Part shown: in pieces, positions 34,994-44,154 of the stretch
How the letters are laid out: each line of letters starts with the position of its first letter
Numbering within the stretch: position 1 is the first letter of the stretch
Origin: Longitalea arenae
GTDB taxonomy: Bacteria; Bacteroidota; Bacteroidia; Chitinophagales; Chitinophagaceae
Assembly (NCBI RefSeq): GCF_016924755.1
Contig: NZ_JAFFJX010000016.1
Span: 1-64,000 of the forward strand
Direction of reading: 5' to 3'
DNA: 64,000 bases
Made by a program: the position numbers and the translations under genes
Notes under the pieces: generated by a model
What the model was told of the DNA's origin: nothing
Seen by the model: only the letters and a program-made list of their open reading frames with translations
Database searches by the model: none

Positions 34994-36211
34994 ATGCCTG
35001 GCTTTGAACTTTTTGGCGCCGATGAACGCAAACATGTAAATGATGTCATGGAAACCGGTATCCTGATGCGATTTGGTTTCGATGGAGCCCGTAAAGGGAT
35101 CTGGAAAGCAAAAGAACTGGAAGCCGCTATCAGTAAGAAATTTGGTTGCCAGTTTACCCATCTGGTTTCCAGTGGAACCACCGCCCTCACCACCGCGCTG
35201 AGCGCACTGGGCATCGGTTATGGCGATGAAGTGATCATGCCCACCTTCACTTTTGTGGCCAGCTTTGAAGCCCTGATCAGCGTAGGCGCCGTGCCCGTAC
35301 TGGTAGATGTAGACGATACCCTCACCCTGAACCCGGATGCCGTACGCAAAGCCATTACCGCCAAAACGAAATGCGTAATGCCTGTGCATATGTGTGGGGC
35401 CTCAGCGGATATGGACGCACTGCAACAGATCTGCAAAGAACATAACCTGTTATTGCTGGAAGATGCCTGCCAGAGTTTTGGCGCTACGTATAAAGGAAAA
35501 TACCTGGGAACCATCGGCGATGCCGGTACCTATTCATTCGACTTTGTAAAAACTGTTACCTGCGGTGAAGGCGGAGCGATTGTTACCAACCGCGCAGATG
35601 TATACAGCAACAGCGACGGTTACAGCGATCATGGCCACGACCATAAAGGTGTTGACCGTGGGGCCGACCTGCATCCATACCTGGGTTATAATTTCCGCAT
35701 TTCCGAACTGCATGCCGCAGTGGGTTTGGCCCAGTTCAATCGCCTAGAAGAATTTCTGACCAAACAACGCGCCGGACATGCCCAATTAAAAGCCATCCTG
35801 GCGCAGGTACCGGAAATTAGTTTCCGCCGGGTGCTCGATGAAGCGGGTGACAGCTGCACTTTCTTAAGCTGGTTCCTGCCTACTGCCGAGCTTACCCAGG
35901 CTGTGGTGGCTGAATTAAAAGCCCAGAACAGCTGGGGCGGCAATTTCTACTGGTTCGATCATAACTGGCATTATATCCGCAAATGGGAACACCTCAAAAA
36001 AGGCATTACCCTCAATGCACTGCATCCTGATTACAAAGCAGCCATCCTGCAACAAACTAATAAAGATTTCTCAGCCAGCGACGCTGTTATGAGCCGCGGC
36101 ATTACTACCCAGATCTCATTGCTGCCTACAGAACAGCAAATGAAAGAGAAAGGTGAGAAGATCGTGAGCGTGGTTAAAAAGGTACTGGCTGCACAAAAGA
36201 TATCTGCCTGA
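34994..36211 (+). CDS. DegT/DnrJ/EryC1/StrS-family aminotransferase
   Basis: This is a 405-residue PLP enzyme of the sugar aminotransferase family. SSGTTALTTALSALGIGYGDEV (59-80) binds the cofactor phosphate, EDACQSFGA (156-164) holds the Asp that contacts the pyridine nitrogen, and K186 in SFDFVKTVTCGEGG is the Schiff-base lysine. The next segment, DHGHDH, and the C-terminal domain follow the family. It transfers an amino group to a keto-sugar, typically for surface polysaccharides. No other sugar-nucleotide genes are nearby, so the exact sugar is unknown. Confidence 0.92.
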   Translation: MPGFELFGADERKHVNDVMETGILMRFGFDGARKGIWKAKELEAAISKKFGCQFTHLVSSGTTALTTALSALGIGYGDEVIMPTFTFVASFEALISVGAVPVLVDVDDTLTLNPDAVRKAITAKTKCVMPVHMCGASADMDALQQICKEHNLLLLEDACQSFGATYKGKYLGTIGDAGTYSFDFVKTVTCGEGGAIVTNRADVYSNSDGYSDHGHDHKGVDRGADLHPYLGYNFRISELHAAVGLAQFNRLEEFLTKQRAGHAQLKAILAQVPEISFRRVLDEAGDSCTFLSWFLPTAELTQAVVAELKAQNSWGGNFYWFDHNWHYIRKWEHLKKGITLNALHPDYKAAILQQTNKDFSASDAVMSRGITTQISLLPTEQQMKEKGEKIVSVVKKVLAAQKISA

Positions 36212-36295
36212 TAATAATTTTAGAAAGCGGACGGCGTTTAGAAGAATGATCGCTCAGATCATCTTCTAAACGCTTTTAATCTTCCTGTTTCAACG

Positions 36296-36826
36296 ATGAA
36301 AACAACCGTTATCTCTATAAAAACCGGAATGTTCATATGCCTGGGCGCCATAATTATACTGGCCGGCTGTAAAAGCCAGGACTCGCAGCATGATGCGGTG
36401 GCCGGTAACCTGACTGACTCTGCCCGGAAAGCACAGGATCGCATCGATAGCCTCAGAAAGACCCACTACTTAAATAATGACCTGTCGATTATTTTTCTCG
36501 ATGCCACTTCCTGGATCATGCAAACGCAAATGGCTTTAACCAAAGCAGAAATGGCCGGCAATAAAAAAGAGATGGTGGATAGCATTCTCATCAACAGCAC
36601 AAAAGGCGATACCTTATATTTAACCCTGCGCAGAATGTACGAGGCCGGAGCTGTATTTGCAGATAATTATGCAGAAAAAGATCAGTTCAGGGCCATGCGC
36701 GAGCCCGACAGTTCAAAACTCTGGCTGCAGAAATATTTTAAGGAAAGCACTCCCTCAGAAGCGCTCAAAACATTGGGCAAATTCCAGAACGATGTAACGG
36801 CCATCAATAAGATAGTGAGGAAGTAA
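36296..36826 (+). CDS. Lipoprotein of unknown function
   Basis: This 176-residue protein has signal peptide and lipobox ILAGC (C25 in IIILAGCKSQ). The mature part is highly helical and charged, with a likely coiled region (QDRIDSLRKTHYLNNDL and ALTKAEMAGNKKEMVD) and an end segment EALKTLGKFQNDVTAINKI. No family is recognised. It lies 84 nt after the aminotransferase gene on the same strand. Confidence 0.7.
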   Translation: MKTTVISIKTGMFICLGAIIILAGCKSQDSQHDAVAGNLTDSARKAQDRIDSLRKTHYLNNDLSIIFLDATSWIMQTQMALTKAEMAGNKKEMVDSILINSTKGDTLYLTLRRMYEAGAVFADNYAEKDQFRAMREPDSSKLWLQKYFKESTPSEALKTLGKFQNDVTAINKIVRK

Positions 36827-36920
36827 GACCGGTGAAAGATGTGTCTTGAATATCCGTCGCGTTTAACGTCGTTCCTCCGGCGTAAAGGGAATAACCGCGA
36901 CAGCGGAGCAGCGCGGCGAA

Positions 36921-36954
36921 TGAACCACAAACCACAAACAACAAACCACAAACT
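36921..36954. repeat. Degenerate ACAAACC repeat
   Basis: Units of CCACAAA/ACAAACC fill 36921-36954. The 15-mer at 36927-36941 is repeated exactly at 34959-34973, before the aminotransferase gene. Confidence 0.6.
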
Positions 36955-36955
36955 C

Positions 36956-37333
36956 TTAAGGTCCTTTTCCCTCGAGCTTATCTACATGGTCCAATGATCC
37001 CAACCTGAATCGAAGTGGAATTCGGGTTGCTTTTTCCAACTGCAGCTCCTTTTTACAAAAAAAGCCAAACTGAATCGTATATAGATTGTTACCTATAGTG
37101 TTAATGTTCGGCCGAACCGGGATCTGCGCCCGATCGCTGAACTTTGGGCGTTTTAGCGTATGAAAACCAACTGTTAATAACTTTTCAGGCAGATCATACA
37201 TAGATATTGCGGCCACCTTTTCCGGTGAAAACAACGCCTGACCAGCAGGTATATTTACCTGGTTTTGAGCCAAAACAGCCCCCGTTTTAAAACAAAAAGC
37301 CGCAAAGACAATAATTTTATAAAATCGTTGCAC
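36956..37333 (-). CDS. Secreted hypothetical protein
   Basis: This 125-residue protein has a Sec signal peptide ([20 protein letters not shown]) and a beta-rich mature part with two basic-aromatic strands ([16 protein letters not shown] and [14 protein letters not shown]). No family is recognised. It is divergent from rpoN and ends inside a repeat-flanked gap. The signal peptide is the main support for it being real. Confidence 0.6.
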   Translation of the reverse strand: MQRFYKIIVFAAFCFKTGAVLAQNQVNIPAGQALFSPEKVAAISMYDLPEKLLTVGFHTLKRPKFSDRAQIPVRPNINTIGNNLYTIQFGFFCKKELQLEKATRIPLRFRLGSLDHVDKLEGKGP

Positions 37334-37428
37334 AACGTTGATTACATTTGTCTGTAAATTTACGGCCTGATTTTTGTGGTTGCGGCGGATTTTTTAAATT
37401 TTTTTTGGGTGACTAACTGACTAAAATA

Positions 37429-38928
37429 TTGACGCACATGGCATTGAGTCAAAGTTTACAGCAAAAGCTACTACAAAAACTTTCTCCACAGCAGATTCAA
37501 CTGATGAAACTGTTGCAGGTGCCTACAGCTAATCTGGAAGAACGGATCAAAGAAGAGCTTGAAGAGAATCCGGCTTTGGAATTGTCGGAGGAGAACCATG
37601 ACGAGCAATACGATAATGAAACCAAAGACGAGTTCGATAGCAGTGACGAGGAGGATTTTGATGTAGACGGAAGTGAAGACGAATATGACAATATAGATAT
37701 TAGCGAATATGTAGGAGATGAAGATGGCGAAATTGCTGATTACAAATTGCGGGATGATAACTATCCCGAAATGGACGACAAAAAGGTAGTTCCATATAAA
37801 ATAGAAACGTCTTTTCATGAACACCTGTTGGGTCAGTTGGGCATGTTGAAGATGAGCGATAATGAACGCAGGATTGCGGAACAGATCGTAGGCAGTATTG
37901 ACGATGATGGGTACCTGCGCCGGGAAACTGCTGCCATTGTTGACGATCTGGCTTTTAGGCAGAATATTGAAACGAATGAACAGGAAGTAGAGAAGGTGAT
38001 CAGGCTGGTACAACAGTTCGATCCGCCGGGAGTATGCGCCCGCGACCTGCAGGAATGTTTGTTATTGCAATTGTACCGTCAGCAACGGGAAGGCAAGAAT
38101 GTTGACAAAGCCATTGACGTTCTTACCGAATATTTTGATGAGTTCACCAAAAAGCACTACGATAAAATTCAACGGGGCCTTAACCTCGACGACGAGCTGT
38201 TGAAAGAAGTGATCAGCCAGATCATTCGCCTTACACCCAAACCGGGCGGTAACCATGCCGATATCAACAAGGCGGAAAGTTATGTAGTACCGGATTTCTT
38301 TGTTTATAACAACGGGGGCAAGCTGGAGTTAACGCTCAACTCGAAGAATGCGCCTGACCTGCGTATCAGCGAAGGGTATCGCGATATGCTCCGCGAATAT
38401 GATAAAGGCAGCAAAAAAGACAAACGCCAGAAAGAGGCCATTCTCTTCATTAAGCAAAAAATAGACGCTGCCAAGTGGTTCATCGATGCCATTAAACAGC
38501 GGCAGCATACACTGAGCAGTGTAATGGAAACCATTATGAGCTATCAGCGCGAGTTTTTCCTTACGGGCGACGAAACCACGCTGAAGCCTATGATCCTGAA
38601 AGATATTGCCGAACGCACCGGCCTCGATATTTCCACCGTAAGCCGCGTGGCCAACAGCAAGTTTGTACAAACCGAATTTGGAACCTACCGGCTGAAATTC
38701 TTCTTTAGTGAATCGCTCAGTACCGATAGCGGCGAAGAAGTTTCTACCCGGGAAGTAAAGAAAATTCTCAGCGATCTTATAGAAGGCGAAAGCAAGAAGA
38801 AACCCCTGAGCGACGAAAAACTCACCGAGCTATTGCAGGAAAAAGGTTATAATATTGCACGCCGAACCGTTGCCAAATACCGCGAACAATTGAATATTCC
38901 GGTGGCCAGGTTGCGGAAAGAACTGTAA
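37429..38928 (+). CDS. rpoN: RNA polymerase sigma-54 factor
   Basis: This is a 499-residue sigma-54. Region I (1-45) is Gln/Leu-rich with SQSLQQKLLQKLSPQQIQLM, needed for activator control. Region II (about 48-115) is very acidic (Asp/Glu runs). The core-binding domain follows (120-300). The DNA-binding domain has the helix-turn-helix RTGLDISTVSRVANSKFVQ and the RpoN box ARRTVAKYR at 477-485. All regions are intact. It works with AAA+ activators at -24/-12 promoters. The PAP2-like membrane gene starts 7 nt after its stop. Confidence 0.97.
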   Translation: MTHMALSQSLQQKLLQKLSPQQIQLMKLLQVPTANLEERIKEELEENPALELSEENHDEQYDNETKDEFDSSDEEDFDVDGSEDEYDNIDISEYVGDEDGEIADYKLRDDNYPEMDDKKVVPYKIETSFHEHLLGQLGMLKMSDNERRIAEQIVGSIDDDGYLRRETAAIVDDLAFRQNIETNEQEVEKVIRLVQQFDPPGVCARDLQECLLLQLYRQQREGKNVDKAIDVLTEYFDEFTKKHYDKIQRGLNLDDELLKEVISQIIRLTPKPGGNHADINKAESYVVPDFFVYNNGGKLELTLNSKNAPDLRISEGYRDMLREYDKGSKKDKRQKEAILFIKQKIDAAKWFIDAIKQRQHTLSSVMETIMSYQREFFLTGDETTLKPMILKDIAERTGLDISTVSRVANSKFVQTEFGTYRLKFFFSESLSTDSGEEVSTREVKKILSDLIEGESKKKPLSDEKLTELLQEKGYNIARRTVAKYREQLNIPVARLRKEL

Positions 38929-38935
38929 TAGCAAT

Positions 38936-39601
38936 TTGTTTATGTCAACAACACCGCTTACTGCCCTGCCCCCAAAAGAACCAGCGCTCATCAGGGCTTT
39001 GGCTCATTTTTTCTCTTATATATTTCATCCTTTATTTATCCCGGCCTATGTGACCGCCTTCCTGTTGTTTGTTGATCCTTATTCATTTGCCGGGGTACAG
39101 TATAAATACAAAATTTTCAGGCTCATTTCAGTGCTCTTCAATACTGCGGTGATACCCGGTTTTGCAGTCTTCCTCATGTGGCGGCTGAAGCTGATCCAAT
39201 CCATGCATCTGCGTACACAAAAAGAGCGGATCATTCCCTATGCCGCCGCCATGATCTTTTACTTCTGGGCCTGGTATGTATTCCATAACCAGAAAGATAA
39301 TCCACAACCATTTCTCGATTTCTTACTCGGCTCCTTCCTGGCTGTTTGCGCCGCCTGGTTCTTAAATATTGTTACCAAGGTAAGCATGCATGCCATTGGT
39401 GTGGGTGGACTGGCATTGTTCTTCCTGTTACAGGCATTTACCGAACAGGACGTAACCGGCGTTTATTTTTCCTTCGCTATACTGATAGCCGGCTTGGTGT
39501 GTACCAGCCGCCTGATCGTTTCAGATCATACACAACGCGAGATTTACCTGGGCTTCTTTGCCGGCGCCCTTTGCCAGTTGCTGGCCATGTGGCTTCAATA
39601 A
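38936..39601 (+). CDS. PAP2-like integral membrane protein
   Basis: This 221-residue protein (or 219 from the ATG at 38942) has about six hydrophobic helices. Two segments recall the PAP2 phosphatase superfamily: KVSMHAIGVGG in place of the PSGH motif, and SRLIVSDHTQREIYLG in place of SR-x5-H-x3-D. The first motif lacks the canonical serine, so activity as a lipid phosphatase is uncertain. It starts 7 nt after rpoN and is probably cotranscribed with it. Confidence 0.75.
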   Translation: MFMSTTPLTALPPKEPALIRALAHFFSYIFHPLFIPAYVTAFLLFVDPYSFAGVQYKYKIFRLISVLFNTAVIPGFAVFLMWRLKLIQSMHLRTQKERIIPYAAAMIFYFWAWYVFHNQKDNPQPFLDFLLGSFLAVCAAWFLNIVTKVSMHAIGVGGLALFFLLQAFTEQDVTGVYFSFAILIAGLVCTSRLIVSDHTQREIYLGFFAGALCQLLAMWLQ

Positions 39602-39607
39602 AATAAA

Positions 39608-39630
39608 AAAAGCTCAACGGGTGAGCTTTT
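39608..39630. terminator. Bidirectional intrinsic terminator
   Basis: AAAAGCTCA (39608-39616) pairs with TGAGCTTTT (39622-39630) around a 5-nt loop, with A-run and T-run on the two sides. It ends the rpoN unit and possibly the convergent L,D-transpeptidase gene. Confidence 0.8.
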
Positions 39631-39688
39631 GAACGCGCCCGAAGAAGGTTCAGCCGGGCGGGCTTCCATCATCTGAAGTTGGTGTTGG

Positions 39689-40471
39689 TTAACTATTCAG
39701 TACTTTAGACTTCTGTATATAGCTTTTCGTGGGATGGTAAATGAACAGGCAACTACCATCCTTGATCGTTTGAATAACTTTTCCGGTTTCTTTCTGCGGA
39801 AGTGCCGGGCATCCGAAGCTGCGGCCATTGAAAGGGCTGCGGCTTAAAAAGCTGGCGCCAACATAGTTTGACCCGTGAATAACAATATTCCGCTCGTCGG
39901 CTTTGTCATTGATATTTTTTTCCAATCCTTCGATCTTCAGGGCCAGACCATGGCTGCCGTAATAAGTATTTCCGGTTACATAAAAACCCAGACTGCTTTT
40001 GTGCGATTCAGGACTGTTTGAGAAAGAACGGGCATATTCTCCACCAGAGTTGCGGCCATGCGCCACCCAGGTATTGATCAACACTTTCTTTTTGGCCATA
40101 TCAATCACATAAAACCGTTTTCTGCGTGACGACTGGCTGAAATCGCAGATGGAAAGCACCTGGTCCTTCATCACTTTTCCGCGCTCTACCAGATTTTTAT
40201 AACCTTTCAGCGCATATTCAAAAGCTTTGGTCGACAGGCCTAATTTTTTCAGGTTCATGGAACTGTACAGGCTCCTGGCTTCTTCTGCGAGCATTTCTGC
40301 AGCCGATCTTGTAACTACGGTGCTTGTTGCGGTAACCGGAACGGCGGCATTCGGCGCACTCACCACAACCGGCTTTCTCTCTTCACTTCCTGTACCGGAG
40401 GATACCACCGGCGACACTGCCAAAAAGCACAACAACACTCCAAACGACATTGACTTATGTGACCGTTTCAT
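39689..40471 (-). CDS. YkuD_2-type murein L,D-transpeptidase
   Basis: This 260-residue secreted enzyme makes or exchanges cross-links in peptidoglycan, or attaches proteins. It has a basic N-terminus with hydrophobic signal (residues 9-24), a Pro/Val/Thr-rich linker (33-55), then the catalytic domain with WVAHGRNSGGE, SSLGFYVTGNTYYGSHG and the catalytic H199 (IVIHGSNYV) and C221 (GRSFGCPALP). The family usually relies on this Cys. It is a paralogue of 54626-55429 with the same motifs. Confidence 0.88.
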   Translation of the reverse strand: MKRSHKSMSFGVLLCFLAVSPVVSSGTGSEERKPVVVSAPNAAVPVTATSTVVTRSAAEMLAEEARSLYSSMNLKKLGLSTKAFEYALKGYKNLVERGKVMKDQVLSICDFSQSSRRKRFYVIDMAKKKVLINTWVAHGRNSGGEYARSFSNSPESHKSSLGFYVTGNTYYGSHGLALKIEGLEKNINDKADERNIVIHGSNYVGASFLSRSPFNGRSFGCPALPQKETGKVIQTIKDGSCLFIYHPTKSYIQKSKVLNS

Positions 40472-40668
40472 GGGACTAATAACGTATAAAAACTATTTGC
40501 AACTAATTGATGAAAAACAATACGGTTGTAGAACGAAGCTTTGCGAAAAATATTTTCGCATTTTAAGCGCTGATAGCCGTGTTTTCCGAAATTTTGGCAA
40601 TAGTATGTATATCGGGGTATTTGCTGGTAAGAGAATTCCCTTATTGATAGTAAGTATTTGGGAGACAG

Positions 40669-41706
40669 TTATTTGTTGCTCCCTTCGCTCCGCTTTTCGA
40701 TATTGAATTCCGAGGCGTAGATCTTGATCAGCACAAGGAAAAGGGATATTAAGATCGGACCGAATATGAGACCGATAAACCCAAAAAGGCTTACCCCGAT
40801 AATTACGCCAAAGCCGGTAATAAGAGGATGCACGTCGCCGATCCGTTTCAACACCCAGAAGCGGAACAGGTTATCAACCGACCCAATGACGCCAAAACCG
40901 TATAAAAGCATGATCAGGCCCTTGCCATTGCTGCCGGCGGCGAAGAACAAGAGGGCAACCGGCACATAGGCCAAAGCGGCGCCCACTACAGGCAGCATAC
41001 TCGTGATACAGGTGATCACAAACCAAAACCATGGTTCTTCAACCCCCAGGATCAGGTAACAGATAAGACCGAAGATACCCTGGATAATGGCAATGAGTGG
41101 AATACCGATCGCGTTCGAGTATACCATGCTGTTGAGCTCTTTGCGTAAGAGCAGGGTGTTTTCATCTTTGAGCGGCACCCAGTCATAAAAGTTGGATTCC
41201 ATTTTACGCCCATCAACGAGCATAAAAAATAATATGAAATACATGATGATGATGCCGGTGAGCGTATTAAAGGTAGCACCAAGGATCTTTGGTACCGTAT
41301 TGCCGCCCCAGGCGGTTATCTTCTCAAGATTGGTGGTGGTAAGGATCTGGATCTTGTAGCGGGCTTCCAATCGTTCAACAAATGCTTGCAGGCTGGCAAG
41401 CACTTCCTGCGAATGCTCCATGGCAAAGGCGATCTTTGAAGTAAGCATGTTCACCACCAGGAAGATAGGCAACAGGATGATGACAAAGGACAGCAGCATG
41501 AGCAAGGCGGCGGACAAACCTTTTTTCCATTTATACCGGCCCTGTAAAACGAACATCCATTTGCGAAGCAGCACATACAAGGTGTAAGCACCAAGAAAGG
41601 CCGGAATAAGGCTTCTCAATTGGTTGAACAGTACAATGCCAAGCGTAATGATGGTAGCCAGTATAAGTATCTGCCTTATAAAATTATTGGGTATTTGCTG
41701 CTTCAT
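40669..41706 (-). CDS. AI-2E family transporter
   Basis: This is a 345-residue inner-membrane protein with eight predicted helices of the AI-2E (TqsA/PerM) family. Examples are LILATIITLGIVLFNQL near the start, AFLGAYTLYVLLRKWMF, and the conserved late segments WFWFVITCITSMLPVVGAALAYVP and PLITGFGVIIGVSLFGFIGLIFGPILIS. Members export small molecules or act in ion exchange, and few are tied to the signal autoinducer-2. It is separated by a strong terminator from the upstream MATE gene, so it has its own promoter. Confidence 0.9.
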   Translation of the reverse strand: MKQQIPNNFIRQILILATIITLGIVLFNQLRSLIPAFLGAYTLYVLLRKWMFVLQGRYKWKKGLSAALLMLLSFVIILLPIFLVVNMLTSKIAFAMEHSQEVLASLQAFVERLEARYKIQILTTTNLEKITAWGGNTVPKILGATFNTLTGIIIMYFILFFMLVDGRKMESNFYDWVPLKDENTLLLRKELNSMVYSNAIGIPLIAIIQGIFGLICYLILGVEEPWFWFVITCITSMLPVVGAALAYVPVALLFFAAGSNGKGLIMLLYGFGVIGSVDNLFRFWVLKRIGDVHPLITGFGVIIGVSLFGFIGLIFGPILISLFLVLIKIYASEFNIEKRSEGSNK

Positions 41707-41760
41707 GCTGGTTGTAACTTAATGAATTAACTCATAATAGCAAAAGCTATTCCGCCAAAA

Positions 41761-41790
41761 TAACAAAGGCTCCAGAAGGAGCCTTTGTTA
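41761..41790 (-). terminator. Terminator of the MATE gene
   Basis: This is a 13-bp perfect stem (41761-41773 with 41778-41790) and AGAA loop, followed on the minus strand by a TTTTG tract. It is 10 nt after the MATE stop. Confidence 0.8.
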
Positions 41791-41800
41791 ACTGTTCTGT

Positions 41801-43195
41801 TTATACTTTGACCTTCTTCCATTTACCCTTTTTGAAAAGAATGATACCGGCAATGGAGATCCCCGTTTCAGCCAGTACAATGGCAATGAACACGCCATTG
41901 GGCCCCAGCTTAAAGACCAGGGCCAGCAGCAATGCCAGCGGCACCTGAAATAACCAGAATCCGAAGATATTGATAAGCGTAGGCGTTTTCGTATCGCCCG
42001 CACCATTGAAGGCATTGGTAACGACCATACCTATGCCATAAAAGATATAGCCGAGGCTTACGATCCGTAAAGCGGTTACTGCATATGATTCTACCGTAAC
42101 GTCCTTATTCATGAAAGCTACAATAGGCTGCGCAAACAGCAGGAAGATCAGCGTTACAAAGATCATGAAGATGGTATTATACCGCGCTGTGCGCCAAACC
42201 GACTGTTCGGCCCTTTCGGGTTGCTGCGCGCCGAGGTTTTGACCTACCAGCGTGGCAGCTGCATTGCTCATACCCCAGGCGGGCAGCAAAAAGAACATGA
42301 TCAGCCGGATGGCCACGCCATAACCTGCTACAGCCGGATCGCCAAACTCCGTCATAATACGGGCAAGCACCATCCAGCTGGCAGATGCGATCAGGAACTG
42401 GGCGGTACCCGTCCAGGCAATGTTCGAAATAGATCTAATGATGGGCCAGTCGGGTACAAAGTCCTTTAACCTGATCTTGATAATGCGCTTGCCACTGAAT
42501 AAATGAGAGATCTGGTACAGCACACCGATACCGCGGCCAATGGTGGTGGCCAGGGCGGCGCCGGTAATACCGAATGCGGGAATAGGCCCGGCTCCGTAAA
42601 TCAATACCGGGCATAGAATGATATTACAAATATTGGCGATCCATAAAGAGCGCATCGCAATGGAGGCATCACCAGCTCCTCTGAAAATACCGTTGATGAG
42701 GAAAAGCATCATGATAACTACACTACCGCCATAAATGATCCGTGTATAGTTAGTGCCTATTCGAACGGTTTCAGGAGATGCGCCCATAAGTTTCAAAATT
42801 TCCGGCGCAAATACAACGCCTGCAACGCTGATAACGGCTGTAACGAACAGCGCTACCAATAAGGCCTGGATCCCGGCTTTGGAAGCTGCTTCGGGATTCT
42901 TTTCGCCAATCCGGCGTGCAACGGTGGCCGTTGCAGCCATGCTTAAACCGATCGCAAGGGAATACACAATGGTGAGCACCGATTCGGTAAGCACCACGGT
43001 CGACACGGCTTCATTTTTACCAAGACGGCCTACAAAGAAAATATCCACTACCGCAAAAACCGACTCCATGCACATTTCAAGTATCATGGGTACTGCCAGT
43101 AAGAACACGGCACGGCGAATGCTTCCCTGGGTATAGTCCTGCTCCTGCCCTGATAATGCCTGTTTGAATAAGGAAAAAAATGTTTTGATACGCAT
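41801..43195 (-). CDS. MATE-family multidrug efflux transporter
   Basis: This is a 464-residue inner-membrane antiporter with twelve helices in two similar halves. The start at 43195 (MRIKTFFSLFKQ) is preferred; the longer frame adds 30 residues of leader. The first half has FLLAVPMILEMCMESVFAVVDIFFVGRLG and the second LMVLARIMTEFGDPAVAGYGVAIRL, the family's N-terminal and central patterns. It exports cationic drugs or metabolites using proton or sodium gradients. It is divergent from the TetR gene at 43531, which probably regulates it. Confidence 0.92.
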   Translation of the reverse strand: MRIKTFFSLFKQALSGQEQDYTQGSIRRAVFLLAVPMILEMCMESVFAVVDIFFVGRLGKNEAVSTVVLTESVLTIVYSLAIGLSMAATATVARRIGEKNPEAASKAGIQALLVALFVTAVISVAGVVFAPEILKLMGASPETVRIGTNYTRIIYGGSVVIMMLFLINGIFRGAGDASIAMRSLWIANICNIILCPVLIYGAGPIPAFGITGAALATTIGRGIGVLYQISHLFSGKRIIKIRLKDFVPDWPIIRSISNIAWTGTAQFLIASASWMVLARIMTEFGDPAVAGYGVAIRLIMFFLLPAWGMSNAAATLVGQNLGAQQPERAEQSVWRTARYNTIFMIFVTLIFLLFAQPIVAFMNKDVTVESYAVTALRIVSLGYIFYGIGMVVTNAFNGAGDTKTPTLINIFGFWLFQVPLALLLALVFKLGPNGVFIAIVLAETGISIAGIILFKKGKWKKVKV

Positions 43196-43378
43196 AGTAC
43201 CAACGTTAGTTGTTTGGCCTGACATACAGATCCTGTTTAACTGGTAAGACAATAATAATAAGGGGTGCGCAGCAAGCGCTAACAAAAAATGTTACCGGGG
43301 AACTGGGTGTTCGTGAAACATACCTGATGCTGCAGCGAACGAAGTCTTAAAGTTTCATATGCTAAAATTGAAGAGCAG

Positions 43379-43408
43379 CAAAGGTAGACAATGCCATTAA
43401 CACCCAAA
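43379..43408 (-). promoter_or_regulatory. Promoter of the MATE gene
   Basis: On the minus strand: TTTG (43408-43405), 18 nt, then TACCTTTG (43386-43379), a full match to TAnnTTTG. It leaves a leader of about 180 nt before the ATG at 43195, in which I see no known riboswitch. Confidence 0.5.
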
Positions 43409-43495
43409 ACTTTTTTTGTTTGCAAAAGAACGAGCCATTGATTATGAAGGATGAAAAGGGAATTTTGCCGGCCGAAAAAGGCCACGCGTTATTCT

Positions 43496-43526
43496 TTTGT
43501 AAATTAGACCGATCGGTTTATTTTTG
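43496..43526 (+). promoter_or_regulatory. TetR promoter with overlapping palindromic operator
   Basis: TTTG (43496-43499), 19 nt, TATTTTTG (43519-43526) is a full consensus promoter. Between the boxes lies TAGACCGATCGGTTTA (43505-43520), one base from a perfect 16-nt palindrome and typical of TetR-family operators. Binding there would block the -7 box, so autorepression is likely. The next start codon is the GTG at 43531. Confidence 0.7.
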
Positions 43527-43530
43527 CAGG

Positions 43531-44136
43531 GTGACAAAAGCCGAAAAAACAAAAGAATTTATTATTGCCAAGGCGGCTCCGCTATTCAATAAGAAGGGTT
43601 ATGCCGGTACTTCCATGAGCGATATTATGAAGGCCACCGGTTTGGCAAAGGGAGGCCTCTACGGCAATTTTGAAAGCAAGGATGAAATAGCTGCGCTGGC
43701 TTTTGAATATTCCTATAAGCAGCTGAAAGAAGATATTGGCCAGAAGGTAAGAGCTAAAAAGACCGGGGTGGAAAAGCTGCTCACCATTTTTCAGTATTAT
43801 AAAAATTATACGGTGTCGCCTCCTATCGATGGCGGCTGCCCGCTGATGAATACGGCCGTTGATGCCGATGATGCCTATCCTTTTTTGAAGAAGAAAGCCC
43901 GGCAGGCTTTACAGGAAATGCTGGGCTCCCTGCAACATTTTTTAAAAATGGGTATCCAGGAAGGATCATTCAGAAGCGATCTGAATGTAAAGAAAGAGGC
44001 CGAGCTCATATTTGCCCAAATTGAAGGCGGCATTATGATGGCCAAGGTGCTGGATGATGTAGCGGTACTGAACAGGTTGCTGGATAATCTTAAGACCCGT
44101 TTGGAAACGGAATACATGAGCAATTCACCTAAATAA
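43531..44136 (+). CDS. TetR/AcrR-family transcriptional repressor
   Basis: This is a 201-residue repressor starting at GTG 43531. Upstream ATGs at 43420 and 43444 lie ahead of the promoter and are unlikely. The N-terminal DNA-binding domain has KEFIIAKAAPLFNKKG and the helix-turn-helix SMSDIMKATGLAKGGLYGNFESKDEI. The ligand-binding part (about 60-195) resembles the YsiA/C-terminal TetR group with PPIDGGCPLMNTAVDADD. It is cotranscribed with a thioesterase gene 18 nt downstream and divergent from the MATE pump. It probably controls itself and perhaps the pump. Confidence 0.88.
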   Translation: MTKAEKTKEFIIAKAAPLFNKKGYAGTSMSDIMKATGLAKGGLYGNFESKDEIAALAFEYSYKQLKEDIGQKVRAKKTGVEKLLTIFQYYKNYTVSPPIDGGCPLMNTAVDADDAYPFLKKKARQALQEMLGSLQHFLKMGIQEGSFRSDLNVKKEAELIFAQIEGGIMMAKVLDDVAVLNRLLDNLKTRLETEYMSNSPK

Positions 44137-44154
44137 GATCATTAATTAAATACT

